In this document: in pieces, positions 46,779 to 56,544 of the stretch | Layout of the letters: every line of letters begins with the position of its first letter | Numbering within the stretch: position 1 is the first letter of the stretch | NCBI RefSeq assembly: GCF_016861695.1 | Contig: NZ_BOLP01000005.1 | Coordinates: 1-64,000, forward strand | Length of the DNA stretch: 64,000 nucleotides | Source: Levilactobacillus andaensis | GTDB taxonomy: Bacteria > Bacillota > Bacilli > Lactobacillales > Lactobacillaceae | Direction of reading: 5' to 3' | Made by a program: the position numbers and the translations under genes | Notes under the pieces: model-generated | What the model saw: the letters and a program-made list of their open reading frames with translations, nothing else | Database searches by the model: none | Told to the model about the DNA's origin: nothing

Positions 46779-48086
46779 GTGGCATTTCCAGTAGTTGCCA
46801 TTGTCGGCCGACCTAACGTTGGGAAATCGACCCTGTTCAACCGGATCGCCGGCGAACGGATCTCCATCGTGGAAGATACACCGGGAGTTACCCGGGACCG
46901 AATTTATACCCGTGCCGAATGGTTGGGAACTGAATTTCGGATGATCGATACCGGGGGGATTGACCTCGGTGATGAACCATTTTTGACCCAAATTACGCAA
47001 CAAGCCGAAATTGCGATTGAAGAAGCCGATGTCATCGTCTTCATTGTGAGCGCTCCTGAGGGTGTGACCGATGCTGACGAAAAGGTTGCTAAGATCTTGT
47101 ACCGTGCCGATAAGCCAGTCTTGCTGGCCGTGAATAAAGCCGACAACCCAGACGTCAGAGAATCTATTTATGACTTCTATTCACTCGGCTTTGGTGATCC
47201 ATACCCCGTTTCTGGGGTCCATGGGTTAGGCTTAGGGGACCTATTAGATGCCGTCGTTAAGGAATTTCCTGACGATGACGGTGCTCCTAAGGACGATACG
47301 ATTCGCTTTAGTCTGATCGGTCGGCCTAACGTTGGGAAGTCCTCGTTGGTTAACGCCATTCTTGGTGAAGACCGCGTGATTGTTTCCAACATTGCTGGGA
47401 CCACCCGGGACGCCGTCGACACCAAGTTTACCGCGGACGACACCAAGTTTACGATGGTCGATACGGCCGGGATTCGTAAACGAGGCAAGGTCTACGAAAA
47501 TACGGAGCGTTACAGTGTGATGCGGGCGATGCGGGCCATTGACGACTCGGACGTTGTGCTGGTCGTCTTGAACGCCGAAGAAGGCATTCGGGAACAGGAT
47601 AAGCGGGTCGCTGGCTATGCCCATGAGGCTGGTCGAGGCATTATTATCTTAGTCAACAAGTGGGATACCTTGAAGAAGGATAACCACACGTTGACGGACT
47701 TCCAGAACCTGATTCGGATAGAGTTCCAATACCTGAGTTATGCCCCCATCATCTTCGTGTCAGCGAAGACGGGACAACGGTTGGAACAATTGCCTGAAAT
47801 GATCAAACGTGTGTCTGAGAACCACAACAAGCGGGTTCAATCCGCAACGTTAAACGATGTGATCATGGACGCTATCGCACTGAACCCAACACCTTCCGAC
47901 AACGGGAAGCGGTTGCGGGTTTACTATGCGACACAAGTGGCTGTGGCCCCACCAACCTTCGTGGTCTTTGTCAACGACCCGAAGATGATGCACTTCTCGT
48001 ACGAACGATTCTTGGAGAATCAGATTCGGGAACACTTCGATTTCGAGGGAACCCCAATCCATCTGATCGAACGGGCGCGGAAGTAA
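46779..48086 (+). CDS. der: Ribosome biogenesis GTPase Der (EngA)
   Basis: The 435-residue essential GTPase assists assembly of the 50S subunit. It has two GTPase domains in tandem, the first with GRPNVGKST (10-18) and the second with GRPNVGKSS (about 181-189), each with the NKxD motif (VNKADN, VNKWDT). A C-terminal KH-like domain ends [15 protein letters not shown]-type sequence. GTG 46779 has AAAGGAGGG upstream. It sits between rpsA and hup, as in many lactobacilli. Confidence 0.97.
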   Translation: MAFPVVAIVGRPNVGKSTLFNRIAGERISIVEDTPGVTRDRIYTRAEWLGTEFRMIDTGGIDLGDEPFLTQITQQAEIAIEEADVIVFIVSAPEGVTDADEKVAKILYRADKPVLLAVNKADNPDVRESIYDFYSLGFGDPYPVSGVHGLGLGDLLDAVVKEFPDDDGAPKDDTIRFSLIGRPNVGKSSLVNAILGEDRVIVSNIAGTTRDAVDTKFTADDTKFTMVDTAGIRKRGKVYENTERYSVMRAMRAIDDSDVVLVVLNAEEGIREQDKRVAGYAHEAGRGIIILVNKWDTLKKDNHTLTDFQNLIRIEFQYLSYAPIIFVSAKTGQRLEQLPEMIKRVSENHNKRVQSATLNDVIMDAIALNPTPSDNGKRLRVYYATQVAVAPPTFVVFVNDPKMMHFSYERFLENQIREHFDFEGTPIHLIERARK

Positions 48087-48184
48087 TTTAGGTGCGTGAG
48101 ACCAGCTTTGGGACCGTTTTTAGGTGATTTTTCGCCAAAATTGACGATTCTTTTAGGATAATTGCTAAAAAACACCGTTATCCC

Positions 48185-48256
48185 TTGTCATATAAGGCTT
48201 CCTGTGCTATCTTTGATAAAGAAATGATGCGGTTGACCGTATTTGTTTCATCATTT
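48185..48256 (+). promoter_or_regulatory. hup promoter and leader hairpin
   Basis: A possible promoter reads TTGTCA (48185-48190), 17 bases, TATCTT (48208-48213). Just after it, AAATGATG (48222-48229) pairs with CATCATTT (48249-48256) and is followed by TT, a terminator-like hairpin within the leader. A small AGATG...CATCT hairpin follows near 48282-48296. The der-hup gap has no gene. Confidence 0.4.
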
Positions 48257-48324
48257 TTGGACCACTCAAAAATGATCACTAGATGGCATTCATCTAATCT
48301 TCTGTTCAGGAGGTGAATTCAAAC

Positions 48325-48600
48325 ATGGCAAACAAAGCACAATTGGTTAGCGACGTTGCAACTGCAACTGGTTTAACTAAAAAGGACGCAACGGCTGCAG
48401 TTGATGCAGTCTTCGATTCTGTTCAAGCAACGTTAGCTAAAGGCGAAAAGGTTCAACTGATCGGCTTTGGTAACTTTGAAGTACGTGAACGTGCAGCTCG
48501 TAAGGGCCGTAACCCACAAACTGGACAAGAAATCCAAATCCCTGCAAGCAAAGTACCTGCATTCAAGCCAGGTAAAGCTTTAAAGGATGCTGTTAAATAA
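48325..48600 (+). CDS. hup: DNA-binding protein HU
   Basis: The 91-residue HU subunit bends and compacts DNA as a dimer. The family signature [21 protein letters not shown] (cited by its ends) forms the DNA-gripping beta arm, with helices on either side and the C-terminal [17 protein letters not shown] 48325 has AGGAGGTGA upstream, an excellent site fitting a very abundant protein. The codons at 48313-48324 are not needed. It is transcribed alone and ends in a strong terminator. Confidence 0.98.
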   Translation: MANKAQLVSDVATATGLTKKDATAAVDAVFDSVQATLAKGEKVQLIGFGNFEVRERAARKGRNPQTGQEIQIPASKVPAFKPGKALKDAVK

Positions 48601-48619
48601 GCAATTATTTAACGCGTAA

Positions 48620-48655
48620 AAAAGCCAGTACGGTGTATGCCGGACTGGCTTTTTG
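48620..48655 (+). terminator. Terminator of hup
   Basis: AAAGCCAGT and ACTGGCTTT form the stem with extra inner CGG/CCG pairs, followed by TT. Confidence 0.88.
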
Positions 48656-48694
48656 TTACGCTCTAAACGATGTTACGCGATAGTGCGAACTAGT

Positions 48695-48857
48695 TGCACT
48701 ACGGCTGCCAGGGATTCTGCCTGCTGTGGGGGAATGTCTTCGGTCTGAGAAGCGGGCTTCAGACTCGCTTAAAAGCCGCGAAGATCATGCGTCTCTTAGA
48801 TCATCCTACGATGTAAGACGGAAAAGACGCCGACTAACATCGTTGACACGGTCGGCT
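48695..48857 (+). repeat. Structured intergenic repeat, family A, copy 6 (forward, degenerate)
   Basis: It begins with the family A sequence ACTACGGCTGCCAGGGATT and keeps CTGCCTGCTGTGGGG. The variable stem is kept as ACGATGTAAGACGG with CCGACTAACATCGT (two mismatches). The right outer arm (ATCCCTGGC) is missing, so it looks decayed. A short open frame across it is not a gene. Confidence 0.75.
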
Positions 48858-48975
48858 AAGTTTATGATTTACTGTGACTATTTCCGAGAGCCTCGTGTGT
48901 TTGATATTTTACTGACAACCTAAACTTCTGTAGCAAGTTTTATAAGTATAGTATTGGTTGCTGTAGGACTACTAC

Positions 48976-49139
48976 GTAAGCCGAGAGGTCGGCAGATATG
49001 GGCTCAGGCGCGTCGTTCTGCTTAGTTGGCGGTGGTTTTCCGCCGGCTTAGCAGAAAACCAATCTTGTAGACTCGTGATTTTCGAGGCTTCAAGTTGCGT
49101 TCGCACCGTTCCAGCCCATATCTGCCGGCCGGTAAGGCG
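48976..49139 (-). repeat. Structured intergenic repeat, family B, copy 2 (reverse)
   Basis: Same length (164 bp) as the forward copy at 9456. Outer arms GGCAGATATGGGCT (48991-49004) and AGCCCATATCTGCC (49113-49126) pair perfectly and show a swapped C-G pair relative to copy 1. Inner stem: TTCTGCTTAGTTGGCGG with CCGCCGGCTTAGCAGAA. The rest of the gap to 49325 contains the next gene's promoter region only. Confidence 0.87.
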
Positions 49140-49325
49140 TTGCATCGACTATGTTGCCAAGTTGGACAATTCATGATGAGTGGTTAAAAATAAGTCAAAA
49201 TAGCAGTATTTCGGGCAAAAATCTTGTAAACTAGAATAGTTGCGCAATAAGTCGTAACCAGCAATTAATCGTGAGCACCATTTAGTGGTTAATTGTAATA
49301 GGAAAATGATAATTGGAGGCGGGTT

Positions 49326-50585
49326 ATGAGTTACGCAGAAACGGCATTGGACCTATTAGAAAAGGGTCAACTTGAAGAATTTAAGAAACAGTACGCCTTG
49401 TCCCTGCGGCATGACGATGATGACACGCTGTTTAGTCTAGCCGAGGAGCTGTACTCGTTAGGTTTTTTGAATCAATCCCGACGAATTTACGAAAATTTAT
49501 TGAAAAAGTATCCAACTGAAGACGAATTACGAACCAACTTGGCCGACATTGCCATTGATGAAGATAAAAATGATGAAGCCTTGGAATATCTGAACGAGGT
49601 CAGTCCTGAGTCATCGGCCTACGTCCAGGCCTTGATGGTGGCGGCGGATCTTTACCAGACCCAAGAGCTCTTTGAGGTCAGCGAACAGAAATTGTTGACG
49701 GCCAAAAAATTGGCCCCTGACGAGCCAGTCATCACGTTTGCCCTGGCTGAGCTCTACTTCACCATGCGGGAGTTTAGAAAGGCCATTCCGCTGTATCTAG
49801 AGTTGATTACGGCCGGGACCACGGAACTCTCACGGGTCAACTTGGTCGAACGGCTAGGAGTTGCCTACGCCAATGCCGGGCGTTTCGAACAAGCCATCGG
49901 TTATTTGAAGCAGATCCATACCGGTGACATGACCCCGGATGTGAAATTTGAAACGGCGTTCACCTACCTCCAACTGAAGGACCGAACGGCCGCCATTCGT
50001 TTATTTGGCGAGTTGAAGGACAGCGATTCGCACTATACGTCACTGTATCCTTATTTGGGACAGGCGTTGGAAGAAGAGAATCGATTAGCCGAGGCCTTGA
50101 CGACCTTACAAGAAGGGCTGGGTGTCGACCAGTACAACGAGAAGCTCTGGCTACAGGCGGCTCACGTGGCCACTAAGCTCGACGATGAGGCGTTGGCTGA
50201 GAAATACCTGAAGAAGGGCCATGAGCTCGACAGCGATGATCTAGGCGCCGTTATTCAGCTCAGCAACCTGTACGTCAAGCAGGAGCGTTGGGACGAAAAC
50301 GAGGACTTAGCTAAGCCATACGTGAAGGCCGAAGATGCGGATCCACAGTTATATTGGAACTTGGCGGTCACAGCTGAGCACAAGGAAGAGTATGACCTGG
50401 CACGCAAGTACTACGACGCGGCCCAGCCGTTCTTTATGGATCAGGCAGACTTCTTGAAGCCCGCCATCTACTTCTACCGTGAAGAAGGGGCCAGCGAGAC
50501 GGTCGTTAAGTTATTGCAGGCCTATTTAAAGGTCGTCCCAGACGATGCCGAAATGGCGTTGATGTTGGAAGGCTACCAAGATTAG
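49326..50585 (+). CDS. Tetratricopeptide repeat protein (YpiA-like)
   Basis: The 419-residue protein is built almost entirely of helical TPR units, visible as recurring patterns such as EELYSLGFLNQSRRIYENLL, LGVAYANAGRFEQAIGYL and WNLAVTAEHKEEYDLARKYY. There are about ten or eleven units, no signal peptide and no membrane segment, so it is a cytoplasmic protein-interaction scaffold. YpiA of Bacillus is a similar protein in a similar location; its partners are not known to me. ATG 49326 has TTGGAGGCGG upstream. A terminator follows. Confidence 0.92.
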   Translation: MSYAETALDLLEKGQLEEFKKQYALSLRHDDDDTLFSLAEELYSLGFLNQSRRIYENLLKKYPTEDELRTNLADIAIDEDKNDEALEYLNEVSPESSAYVQALMVAADLYQTQELFEVSEQKLLTAKKLAPDEPVITFALAELYFTMREFRKAIPLYLELITAGTTELSRVNLVERLGVAYANAGRFEQAIGYLKQIHTGDMTPDVKFETAFTYLQLKDRTAAIRLFGELKDSDSHYTSLYPYLGQALEEENRLAEALTTLQEGLGVDQYNEKLWLQAAHVATKLDDEALAEKYLKKGHELDSDDLGAVIQLSNLYVKQERWDENEDLAKPYVKAEDADPQLYWNLAVTAEHKEEYDLARKYYDAAQPFFMDQADFLKPAIYFYREEGASETVVKLLQAYLKVVPDDAEMALMLEGYQD

Positions 50586-50596
50586 GGAAGGTAAAA

Positions 50597-50626
50597 GGGC
50601 GACTCATTGGAGTGGCTCTTTTTATA
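50597..50626 (+). terminator. Terminator of the TPR gene
   Basis: GGGCGACTC and GAGTGGCTC form the stem, followed by TTTTT. Confidence 0.75.
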
Positions 50627-50664
50627 TAGTTAGAACACAAAAACTACTTTAACTTATAGATAAT

Positions 50665-50696
50665 AAAAAAAGCAACCGCCAAACCCGCGGTTGCCA
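50665..50696 (-). terminator. Terminator of the yitT-like gene
   Basis: On the - strand GGCAACCGCGG..CCGCGGTTGC-type arms (here GCAACCGC and GCGGTTGC) are followed by a T run, seen as AAAAAAA on the + strand. Confidence 0.85.
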
Positions 50697-50705
50697 ACCC
50701 AGTCA

Positions 50706-51596
50706 CTAACGCTTCAATTTCCCCAACCAGCCCTTTTTAGGGACGGCAAACGTAAAGCCTTCACCGAGTGCTTCATTAACATTGATCACCGAGACGAATG
50801 CGCGCGGATCGTTACGCTGAATAATCTGGCGTAACCGATGCAGTTCACTTGGTGCCACGACCACGTAGATCATTTTTCGTGACTGGTGCGAGTAACCACC
50901 TTCACCATCGATCAGGCTCACGCCGCGACCTAACTCGTCCATAATATTATCCGTAATCTCTTGATGGTGGTCCGATACGACAATGATTCCCCGCGCAGCG
51001 TAGGCGCCTTCCTGCGTGAAATTGACGATGCGCGCGAAGATGTAGGAATAAATCAGCGTGTAGGCCATGTGTTGAATGTCAATATAAACCAATGAGACCA
51101 GGAGCACGATCACGTCCAAGTAGAGGAGGGTCCGACCCATTGGCACGCCGCGGAATCGCTCAAAAATGCGGGCGATGATATCTGTCCCACCAGTTGTCCC
51201 ACCATAGCGGTAGAGCAGACCGGAACCGAATCCACCGATGACCCCAGCGCCCAGTGCGGAGAGCAAAAGGTCGCCGTGCAATTGAATGACGATGGGTACC
51301 CGTTGCCAGATCCACAAGAATACCGACAGCATAATCGTTCCGTAAATTGTATAGATCAATGATTGCCGGCCCAGAAAACGCCACCCAATTAAAATGAGGG
51401 GAATGTTGATCAAAATCGTCGAATAGGCGGGGTCAATGCCGAACAAGGCCCGTAAGATCAACGTGACCCCAGAGATACCGCCATCCGCTAAGTGATTGGC
51501 AATGTTAAAAAATACCAATCCAAAAGCAAACATGGCGCACCCAACCCCAATCATAATTAAATCTAGCACATGAATTGACTCGTCCTTTTGTGTCAT
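50706..51596 (-). CDS. YitT-family membrane protein
   Basis: The 296-residue protein belongs to the YitT family: five or so membrane helices (DUF161 repeats) followed by a soluble C-terminal DUF2179 domain (about residues 220-285, YAARGIIVVSDHHQEITDNI then GEGGYS). Known motifs ADGGISGVTLIL and RYGGTTGGTDII mark the two related membrane halves. Its transport substrate is unknown. It is one of few - strand genes here. ATG 51596 has GGGAGAG six bases upstream, better than the ATG at 51602 or TTG at 51614. Confidence 0.92.
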   Translation of the reverse strand: MTQKDESIHVLDLIMIGVGCAMFAFGLVFFNIANHLADGGISGVTLILRALFGIDPAYSTILINIPLILIGWRFLGRQSLIYTIYGTIMLSVFLWIWQRVPIVIQLHGDLLLSALGAGVIGGFGSGLLYRYGGTTGGTDIIARIFERFRGVPMGRTLLYLDVIVLLVSLVYIDIQHMAYTLIYSYIFARIVNFTQEGAYAARGIIVVSDHHQEITDNIMDELGRGVSLIDGEGGYSHQSRKMIYVVVAPSELHRLRQIIQRNDPRAFVSVINVNEALGEGFTFAVPKKGWLGKLKR

Positions 51597-51799
51597 CTGC
51601 ATCTCTCCCAACAAAAAATCCTCATTTTATGATAGCACAGCCAATGTAGAAACTGCTGAGAAACTGATTAGCGAATCGTGGTTTGAATTCAATTCTTGCG
51701 GGGAATCTGTTAGACTGGCATATAGAACCTTGTGGCTACTCCCTAGTTGAGTGGAACACAAGCACTGACAGAATTTAGCTGGCAGAAGGGTGAAAGATA

Positions 51800-53008
51800 A
51801 TGAAGTTAGAACACTTACCAAATGAATTTGAAGCCGCGCGACCAGTCCTTCAGACCATCGAAGCAGCTGGCTACGAAGCCTACTTCGTGGGTGGCAGCGT
51901 CCGCGATACGATCCTAGGGAAGGCGATTCACGACGTTGATATTGCGACCAGTGCCTATCCCAATGAAATTAAGGGCCTGTTCAAGCGAACGGTCGACACG
52001 GGGATCGATCACGGCACCGTCATGATTTTAGACCACGGGACTGGCTATGAGACCACGACCTTCCGTTCCGAATCGACCTATACCGATTTTCGGCGCCCCG
52101 ACCAAGTTACCTTTGTCCGGTCCTTACAGGAAGATCTAAAACGCCGTGATTTCACCATTAATGCGCTGGCCATGCGAGAAGACGGTGAGGTCATTGATTT
52201 GTTCGATGGCTTGACCGACCTAGAAAACCACCATATCCGGGCCGTGGGCGACCCCCAAGAACGGTTCCACGAAGACGCTTTGCGGATGATGCGGGCCGTG
52301 CGCTTTGCCAGTCAGCTCGATTTCGACATTATCCCTGAGACCGAGGCCGCCATTACTGACCACGCCCAGCTTCTGGCTAAGATTGCCGTAGAACGGACCC
52401 AAGTAGAATTACAAAAAATGTTCACGGGAAAGGCCCCGCAAAACGGTCTAGCCGTCTTCATGCGAACTGGTCTGTGGCAACATTGCCCGGACTTTGCGGC
52501 TCACGAGAACGACCTACAGACACTGAGCACGCAACTGAAACGAGGCACCTCCAGTGACACGGCGACCTGGACGTTATTAGCCACGAAATTTGGCCTAGAC
52601 TATACCACAATTACGTCATTTCTCAAGCATTGGAAGGCCGCCAATCAGATGATTACGGCCGTTCAGACCGCCAGCCGACTGGCACAAACGTTATTGACTA
52701 AAGAACCCAACGCTTGGCAATTGTACCAGTGCGGCGCTGACCTGACACCCGTGGCCAATGAAATCGCCGTCATCTTAGGTGCACCCGACCGCGGCAATGA
52801 TCTGACTCAGCGGTTGCAGGCGTTACCCATCCAGCACAAAAAAGAACTCGCCGCTACCGGTAAAGATCTGATGCAGGCGGGCGTTCAACCAGGACCACAA
52901 CTCGGCGCTTTGCTGGGTGACCTGGAGTACCAAGTCGTTACGGGACAACTGCCAAATGAATCAGCGGCATTGGTTGCCTACGCGATGGCCCAATCGAATT
53001 TGAAATAA
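51800..53008 (+). CDS. cca: CCA-adding tRNA nucleotidyltransferase
   Basis: The 402-residue class II enzyme adds or repairs the CCA end of tRNAs. GGSVRD (31-36) and DVDIAT (catalytic D45 and D47) form the active site. RRDFTINALAM, DLFDGLTDL and RFHEDALRMMRAVRFA are the following conserved blocks that select nucleotides. The C-terminal half is helical and binds tRNA. ATG 51800 is preceded by AGAAGGGTG. It begins a + strand run with the ABC-F gene, thyA and dfrA, with short spacers. Confidence 0.96.
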   Translation: MKLEHLPNEFEAARPVLQTIEAAGYEAYFVGGSVRDTILGKAIHDVDIATSAYPNEIKGLFKRTVDTGIDHGTVMILDHGTGYETTTFRSESTYTDFRRPDQVTFVRSLQEDLKRRDFTINALAMREDGEVIDLFDGLTDLENHHIRAVGDPQERFHEDALRMMRAVRFASQLDFDIIPETEAAITDHAQLLAKIAVERTQVELQKMFTGKAPQNGLAVFMRTGLWQHCPDFAAHENDLQTLSTQLKRGTSSDTATWTLLATKFGLDYTTITSFLKHWKAANQMITAVQTASRLAQTLLTKEPNAWQLYQCGADLTPVANEIAVILGAPDRGNDLTQRLQALPIQHKKELAATGKDLMQAGVQPGPQLGALLGDLEYQVVTGQLPNESAALVAYAMAQSNLK

Positions 53009-53022
53009 GAGAGTGAGACATT

Positions 53023-54915
53023 ATGCAAACCTTACGCGCAGAAAACTTACACCGCACTTACGGTGAAAAAACACTTTTCGATAACCTGAACTTTATTATC
53101 AATGAACACGACCGGATCGGGTTGATCGGGGTCAATGGGAGTGGGAAGACCTCGCTACTTAACACCTTAGATGGTATTAGCACCGAACAATCCGGGGAGA
53201 TCAACACCCCCAAGGACTACACCATCGGCTACCTGACACAAAAGCCCGATTTGGATGAAAATATGACCGTCATGGACGCCGTCTTTTCTGGTGATCAAAA
53301 GGTTTTCGTGACGATTCGCCGCTACGAAGCAGCTCTGGCAACCTACGGGGAACATCCAGAGGATCCCAAGGCCCAGCAACGTTACCTGGACGCCGAAGCC
53401 CAGATGAACGAAGAGGACGCTTGGACCGCCGAGAGCGATGTTAAAACGATTCTGACGCAATTGAAGATCACTGATCTGTCACAGTCCATCAAGACCATGT
53501 CCGGGGGTCAAATCAAGCGGGTCGGCCTGGCACAGGTCCTGATTCAATCGCCAGATCTACTCCTGCTAGACGAACCAACGAACCACTTGGACTTCGATTC
53601 CATTGCTTGGCTGCAACAGTACCTCAGCTCGTATAAAGGGGCTTTACTGGTCGTGACTCATGACCGGTACTTCCTGGACCAGATTGCCAATCAGATTTGG
53701 GAACTGGACTTCGGGAAGCTTTATCAGTACCCCGGTAATTATCAAGCCTATGTTCAAGAAAAGGCCGAACGGGTCACCCAAGAGGCTGAAGCCGACCAAA
53801 AGCAACAACAGCTCTACAAGAAGGAATTAGCCTGGATGAAGGCTGGGGCTAAAGCCCGGTCGACGAAACAACAGGCCCGCATCAACCGGTTTAACGACAT
53901 TGCCAGTAACGTTGGTACTCGACAAGTTCAGAACAACGTGTCGATTTCCCTTGGCCAACAACGGCTAGGAAAAAAGGTTATTGAGCTCAAGGACGCCAGC
54001 CTCAAGCTCGGCGACCACGTCATTTTGGACCATTTCAGCGACCTGATTCAAGGTAACGAGCGTATTGGAATCAGTGGGGAGAACGGGGCCGGTAAATCGA
54101 GTCTGCTTAACGTGATTGCCCAACGTTTGCCGCTGGATTCCGGAATCGTCACGATTGGGGAAACGGTTAAGATGGCGTACTATACGCAACAGATCGAACC
54201 CATTCCAGAAGACAAACGGATGATCAGTTACCTGTCCGAGGTCGGTCAAAACGTGACTAACAACCAGGGCGATTCCGTCAGCGTTGCCGAACTGCTAGAA
54301 CAATTTCTGTTCCCCCGGTTCATGCATGGTACCTTGATTCGCAAGCTCTCTGGTGGTGAAAAGCGGCGGCTGTACCTATTGAAGTTACTGATGGAACAGC
54401 CTAACGTCTTACTCCTCGATGAACCAACGAACGACTTGGATATCGGCACACTGACCGTTTTGGAAGACTACATTAGCCAATTTGCCGGGACCGTCATCAC
54501 GGTCTCCCATGACCGCTACTTCCTGGATAAAGTGGCCGATCGGCTCCTCATCTTCACGGGGGACGGCAACATTGAACGCTACTCCGGGCAATTTAGCACG
54601 TACCTCGACATGGCGCAACAACAGAGCCACGCGGCGAAGGCCAAGCCGAAGACCGCAGAGAAGCCAACCCAGCCGGCCGACGATACACCGAAAAAGAAGG
54701 TCAAGCTGACCTATGCCGAGCAAAAGGAATGGGAGGGCATCGAAGGCGTCATCGACGACCTCGAAAGCCAAAAATCCCAAGTCCAAACGGATATGAACGC
54801 TAACGGGGATAACTATGATAAGTTAGCTGACTTACAAGCCAAACTAGATGACCTCGACCATCAGTTAGATGATAAGATGGTCCGGTGGGAATACCTGAGT
54901 GAATACGCCGAATAG
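53023..54915 (+). CDS. ABC-F ATPase (YfmR/Uup-like) with C-terminal coiled coil
   Basis: The 630-residue protein has two ABC ATPase domains and no membrane part: Walker A GVNGSGKT (36-43) with signature MSGGQIKR, and GENGAGKSS (352-360) with LSGGEKRR, each followed by LLLDEPTN. Between them lies the P-site tRNA interaction motif region (about 240-300). The C-terminal extension (about 560-630, KKKVKLTYAEQKEWEGIEGV... and ending RWEYLSEYAE) matches the coiled coil of Uup and YfmR. ABC-F proteins act on the ribosome, rescuing stalled elongation; drug resistance is less likely in this housekeeping setting. ATG 53023 follows GAGAGTGAG. It is three bases from thyA. Confidence 0.92.
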   Translation: MQTLRAENLHRTYGEKTLFDNLNFIINEHDRIGLIGVNGSGKTSLLNTLDGISTEQSGEINTPKDYTIGYLTQKPDLDENMTVMDAVFSGDQKVFVTIRRYEAALATYGEHPEDPKAQQRYLDAEAQMNEEDAWTAESDVKTILTQLKITDLSQSIKTMSGGQIKRVGLAQVLIQSPDLLLLDEPTNHLDFDSIAWLQQYLSSYKGALLVVTHDRYFLDQIANQIWELDFGKLYQYPGNYQAYVQEKAERVTQEAEADQKQQQLYKKELAWMKAGAKARSTKQQARINRFNDIASNVGTRQVQNNVSISLGQQRLGKKVIELKDASLKLGDHVILDHFSDLIQGNERIGISGENGAGKSSLLNVIAQRLPLDSGIVTIGETVKMAYYTQQIEPIPEDKRMISYLSEVGQNVTNNQGDSVSVAELLEQFLFPRFMHGTLIRKLSGGEKRRLYLLKLLMEQPNVLLLDEPTNDLDIGTLTVLEDYISQFAGTVITVSHDRYFLDKVADRLLIFTGDGNIERYSGQFSTYLDMAQQQSHAAKAKPKTAEKPTQPADDTPKKKVKLTYAEQKEWEGIEGVIDDLESQKSQVQTDMNANGDNYDKLADLQAKLDDLDHQLDDKMVRWEYLSEYAE

Positions 54916-54927
54916 GAGATGACGGGT

Positions 54928-55878
54928 GTGTTAGAAGATGCTTATCTTGATTTAGCCAAGACCGTTTTAACGACGGGACACCAAAAGACCGACCGAACGG
55001 GGACTGGAACCATTAGTTTGTTTGGTTACCAGATGCGATTCAACCTGCAAGAAGGCTTTCCGTTGCTAACGACAAAAAAAGTGCCATTTGGATTGATTAA
55101 ATCCGAACTGTTGTGGTTCTTACGGGGCGATACGAATATTCGGTTTCTGCTCCAGCACCACAATCATATCTGGGACGAATGGGCTTTTCAGCGCTATATC
55201 GACAGTCCTGACTATCATGGACCAGACATGACCGATTTTGGTCGTCGTTCCTTAGTCGATGCCGAGTTTAACACGGCTTATCAGGCCGAAAAAAAGGCGT
55301 TCTGCGACCGTATCGTGACCGATCAAGCCTTTGGGGACCGTTATGGTGACCTGGGACTGGTTTATGGTAGTCAGTGGCGCGCTTGGCAGGGCCACAATGG
55401 CGAGACCATCGATCAGCTCCAAAACGTGATCGACACGTTGCGGACCCATCCGGATTCTCGGCGAATGATCGTTTCTGCTTGGAACCCAGCCGATGTGCCG
55501 TCAATGGCCTTGCCACCTTGCCACACGCTCTTTCAGTTCTACGTCAACGATGGCAAATTAAGTTGCCAGCTCTATCAGCGGAGCGCCGACATTTTCCTCG
55601 GAGTACCGTTTAACATCGCCAGTTATGCGTTGTTAACGTCACTCATTGCCAAGGAAGTTGGCTTAGAGGTCGGCGATTTCGTCCATACGCTAGGCGACGC
55701 CCACATTTACCTGAATCACGTTGACCAAATTAAGACGCAACTGGCACGGACGCCGCACGAGGCACCACAGCTCTGGCTCAATCCAGACAAGTCCAGCATT
55801 TTTGACTACGACATGCACGACATCAAGGTCACGGGTTACGACCCGGAGCCCGCAATCAAGGCCCCTGTGGCCGTTTAG
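54928..55878 (+). CDS. thyA: Thymidylate synthase
   Basis: The 316-residue enzyme makes dTMP from dUMP and methylene-tetrahydrofolate. The catalytic cysteine is C198 in [12 protein letters not shown], the same number as in the classic Lactobacillus casei enzyme. Also seen are [12 protein letters not shown], the [11 protein letters not shown] segment, the [10 protein letters not shown] block and the C-terminal IKAPVAV needed for closure. It has the roughly 50-residue insert (about 90-140) of the lactobacillus type. I chose GTG 54928, giving [11 protein letters not shown] and a proper distance from GGAG; the ATG at 54919 touches that site. dfrA follows after 12 bases. Confidence 0.97.
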   Translation: MLEDAYLDLAKTVLTTGHQKTDRTGTGTISLFGYQMRFNLQEGFPLLTTKKVPFGLIKSELLWFLRGDTNIRFLLQHHNHIWDEWAFQRYIDSPDYHGPDMTDFGRRSLVDAEFNTAYQAEKKAFCDRIVTDQAFGDRYGDLGLVYGSQWRAWQGHNGETIDQLQNVIDTLRTHPDSRRMIVSAWNPADVPSMALPPCHTLFQFYVNDGKLSCQLYQRSADIFLGVPFNIASYALLTSLIAKEVGLEVGDFVHTLGDAHIYLNHVDQIKTQLARTPHEAPQLWLNPDKSSIFDYDMHDIKVTGYDPEPAIKAPVAV

Positions 55879-55890
55879 GAGGGAACGTCG

Positions 55891-56388
55891 ATGTTGATTT
55901 TTCTATGGGCCGAGAGTCAGGGCCACGTGATTGGCTTTAAGGGCCAACTCCCTTGGCATCTGCCGGCCGACATGCACTTCTTCAAGACCGTCACGACTGG
56001 AAATACCATCATTGCTGGGTCCAAAACATTTGCTTCGTTTCCACACGCGTTGCCGAACCGAACGAACGTGGTCTTGACCCACCAACCCGCGGAAAATTTT
56101 CCGGCGAGTGTGACGGTGCTCAATTCACTTGACGCCGTTCGCGAATATGCGGCCCAACGACCAGCTGAAAAGCTCTTCATCGTGGGTGGTGCCAAGCTCT
56201 TCGATGAGTTACGAGACGATGTCGACTTCCTTTACCGGACAACAATCGATGCCGGATTCGACGGTGATACCTGGATGCCTGCGCTCGATTACAGCAAATT
56301 TCAGCGCATTAACCGCCAACCCGGCGTGCGCAATGAAAAGAATCCATATGACTATGTATTTGAACAGTTTCAGCGGGTAACAGACTAG
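55891..56388 (+). CDS. dfrA: Dihydrofolate reductase
   Basis: The 165-residue enzyme regenerates tetrahydrofolate consumed by ThyA. The opening FLWAESQGHVIGFKGQLPWHLPAD (cited in outline, residues 4-27) has the substrate-binding tryptophan and aspartate, GSKTFASFP binds NADPH and FIVGGAKLF is the second cofactor motif. ATG 55891 has TAGGAGGGA upstream. Pairing with thyA is the common folate-cycle arrangement. A bidirectional terminator ends the operon. Confidence 0.95.
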   Translation: MLIFLWAESQGHVIGFKGQLPWHLPADMHFFKTVTTGNTIIAGSKTFASFPHALPNRTNVVLTHQPAENFPASVTVLNSLDAVREYAAQRPAEKLFIVGGAKLFDELRDDVDFLYRTTIDAGFDGDTWMPALDYSKFQRINRQPGVRNEKNPYDYVFEQFQRVTD

Positions 56389-56484
56389 TTAGATTGGATT
56401 GTCGCACTGCGGTTACTAATTGTAAATCTAACATTTAACGATTACCCTAACTTATCAAATTTTAAAATCCACGTTAATTGTTCG

Positions 56485-56534
56485 AAAAAAAGGCTTTGAC
56501 ATTGTCTGAAAATCAGATAACGTCAAAGCCTTTC
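56485..56534. terminator. Bidirectional terminator between dfrA and the hemolysin III-like gene
   Basis: AAGGCTTTGAC and GTCAAAGCCTT form a long stem with A and T tracts on both sides, serving genes that converge here. Confidence 0.88.
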
Positions 56535-56544
56535 ATGATAGAGG

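Noticed and set aside
48726-48923. Open frame of 65 codons after hup
   Set aside because: It covers the degenerate repeat copy 6 and has no start signal.
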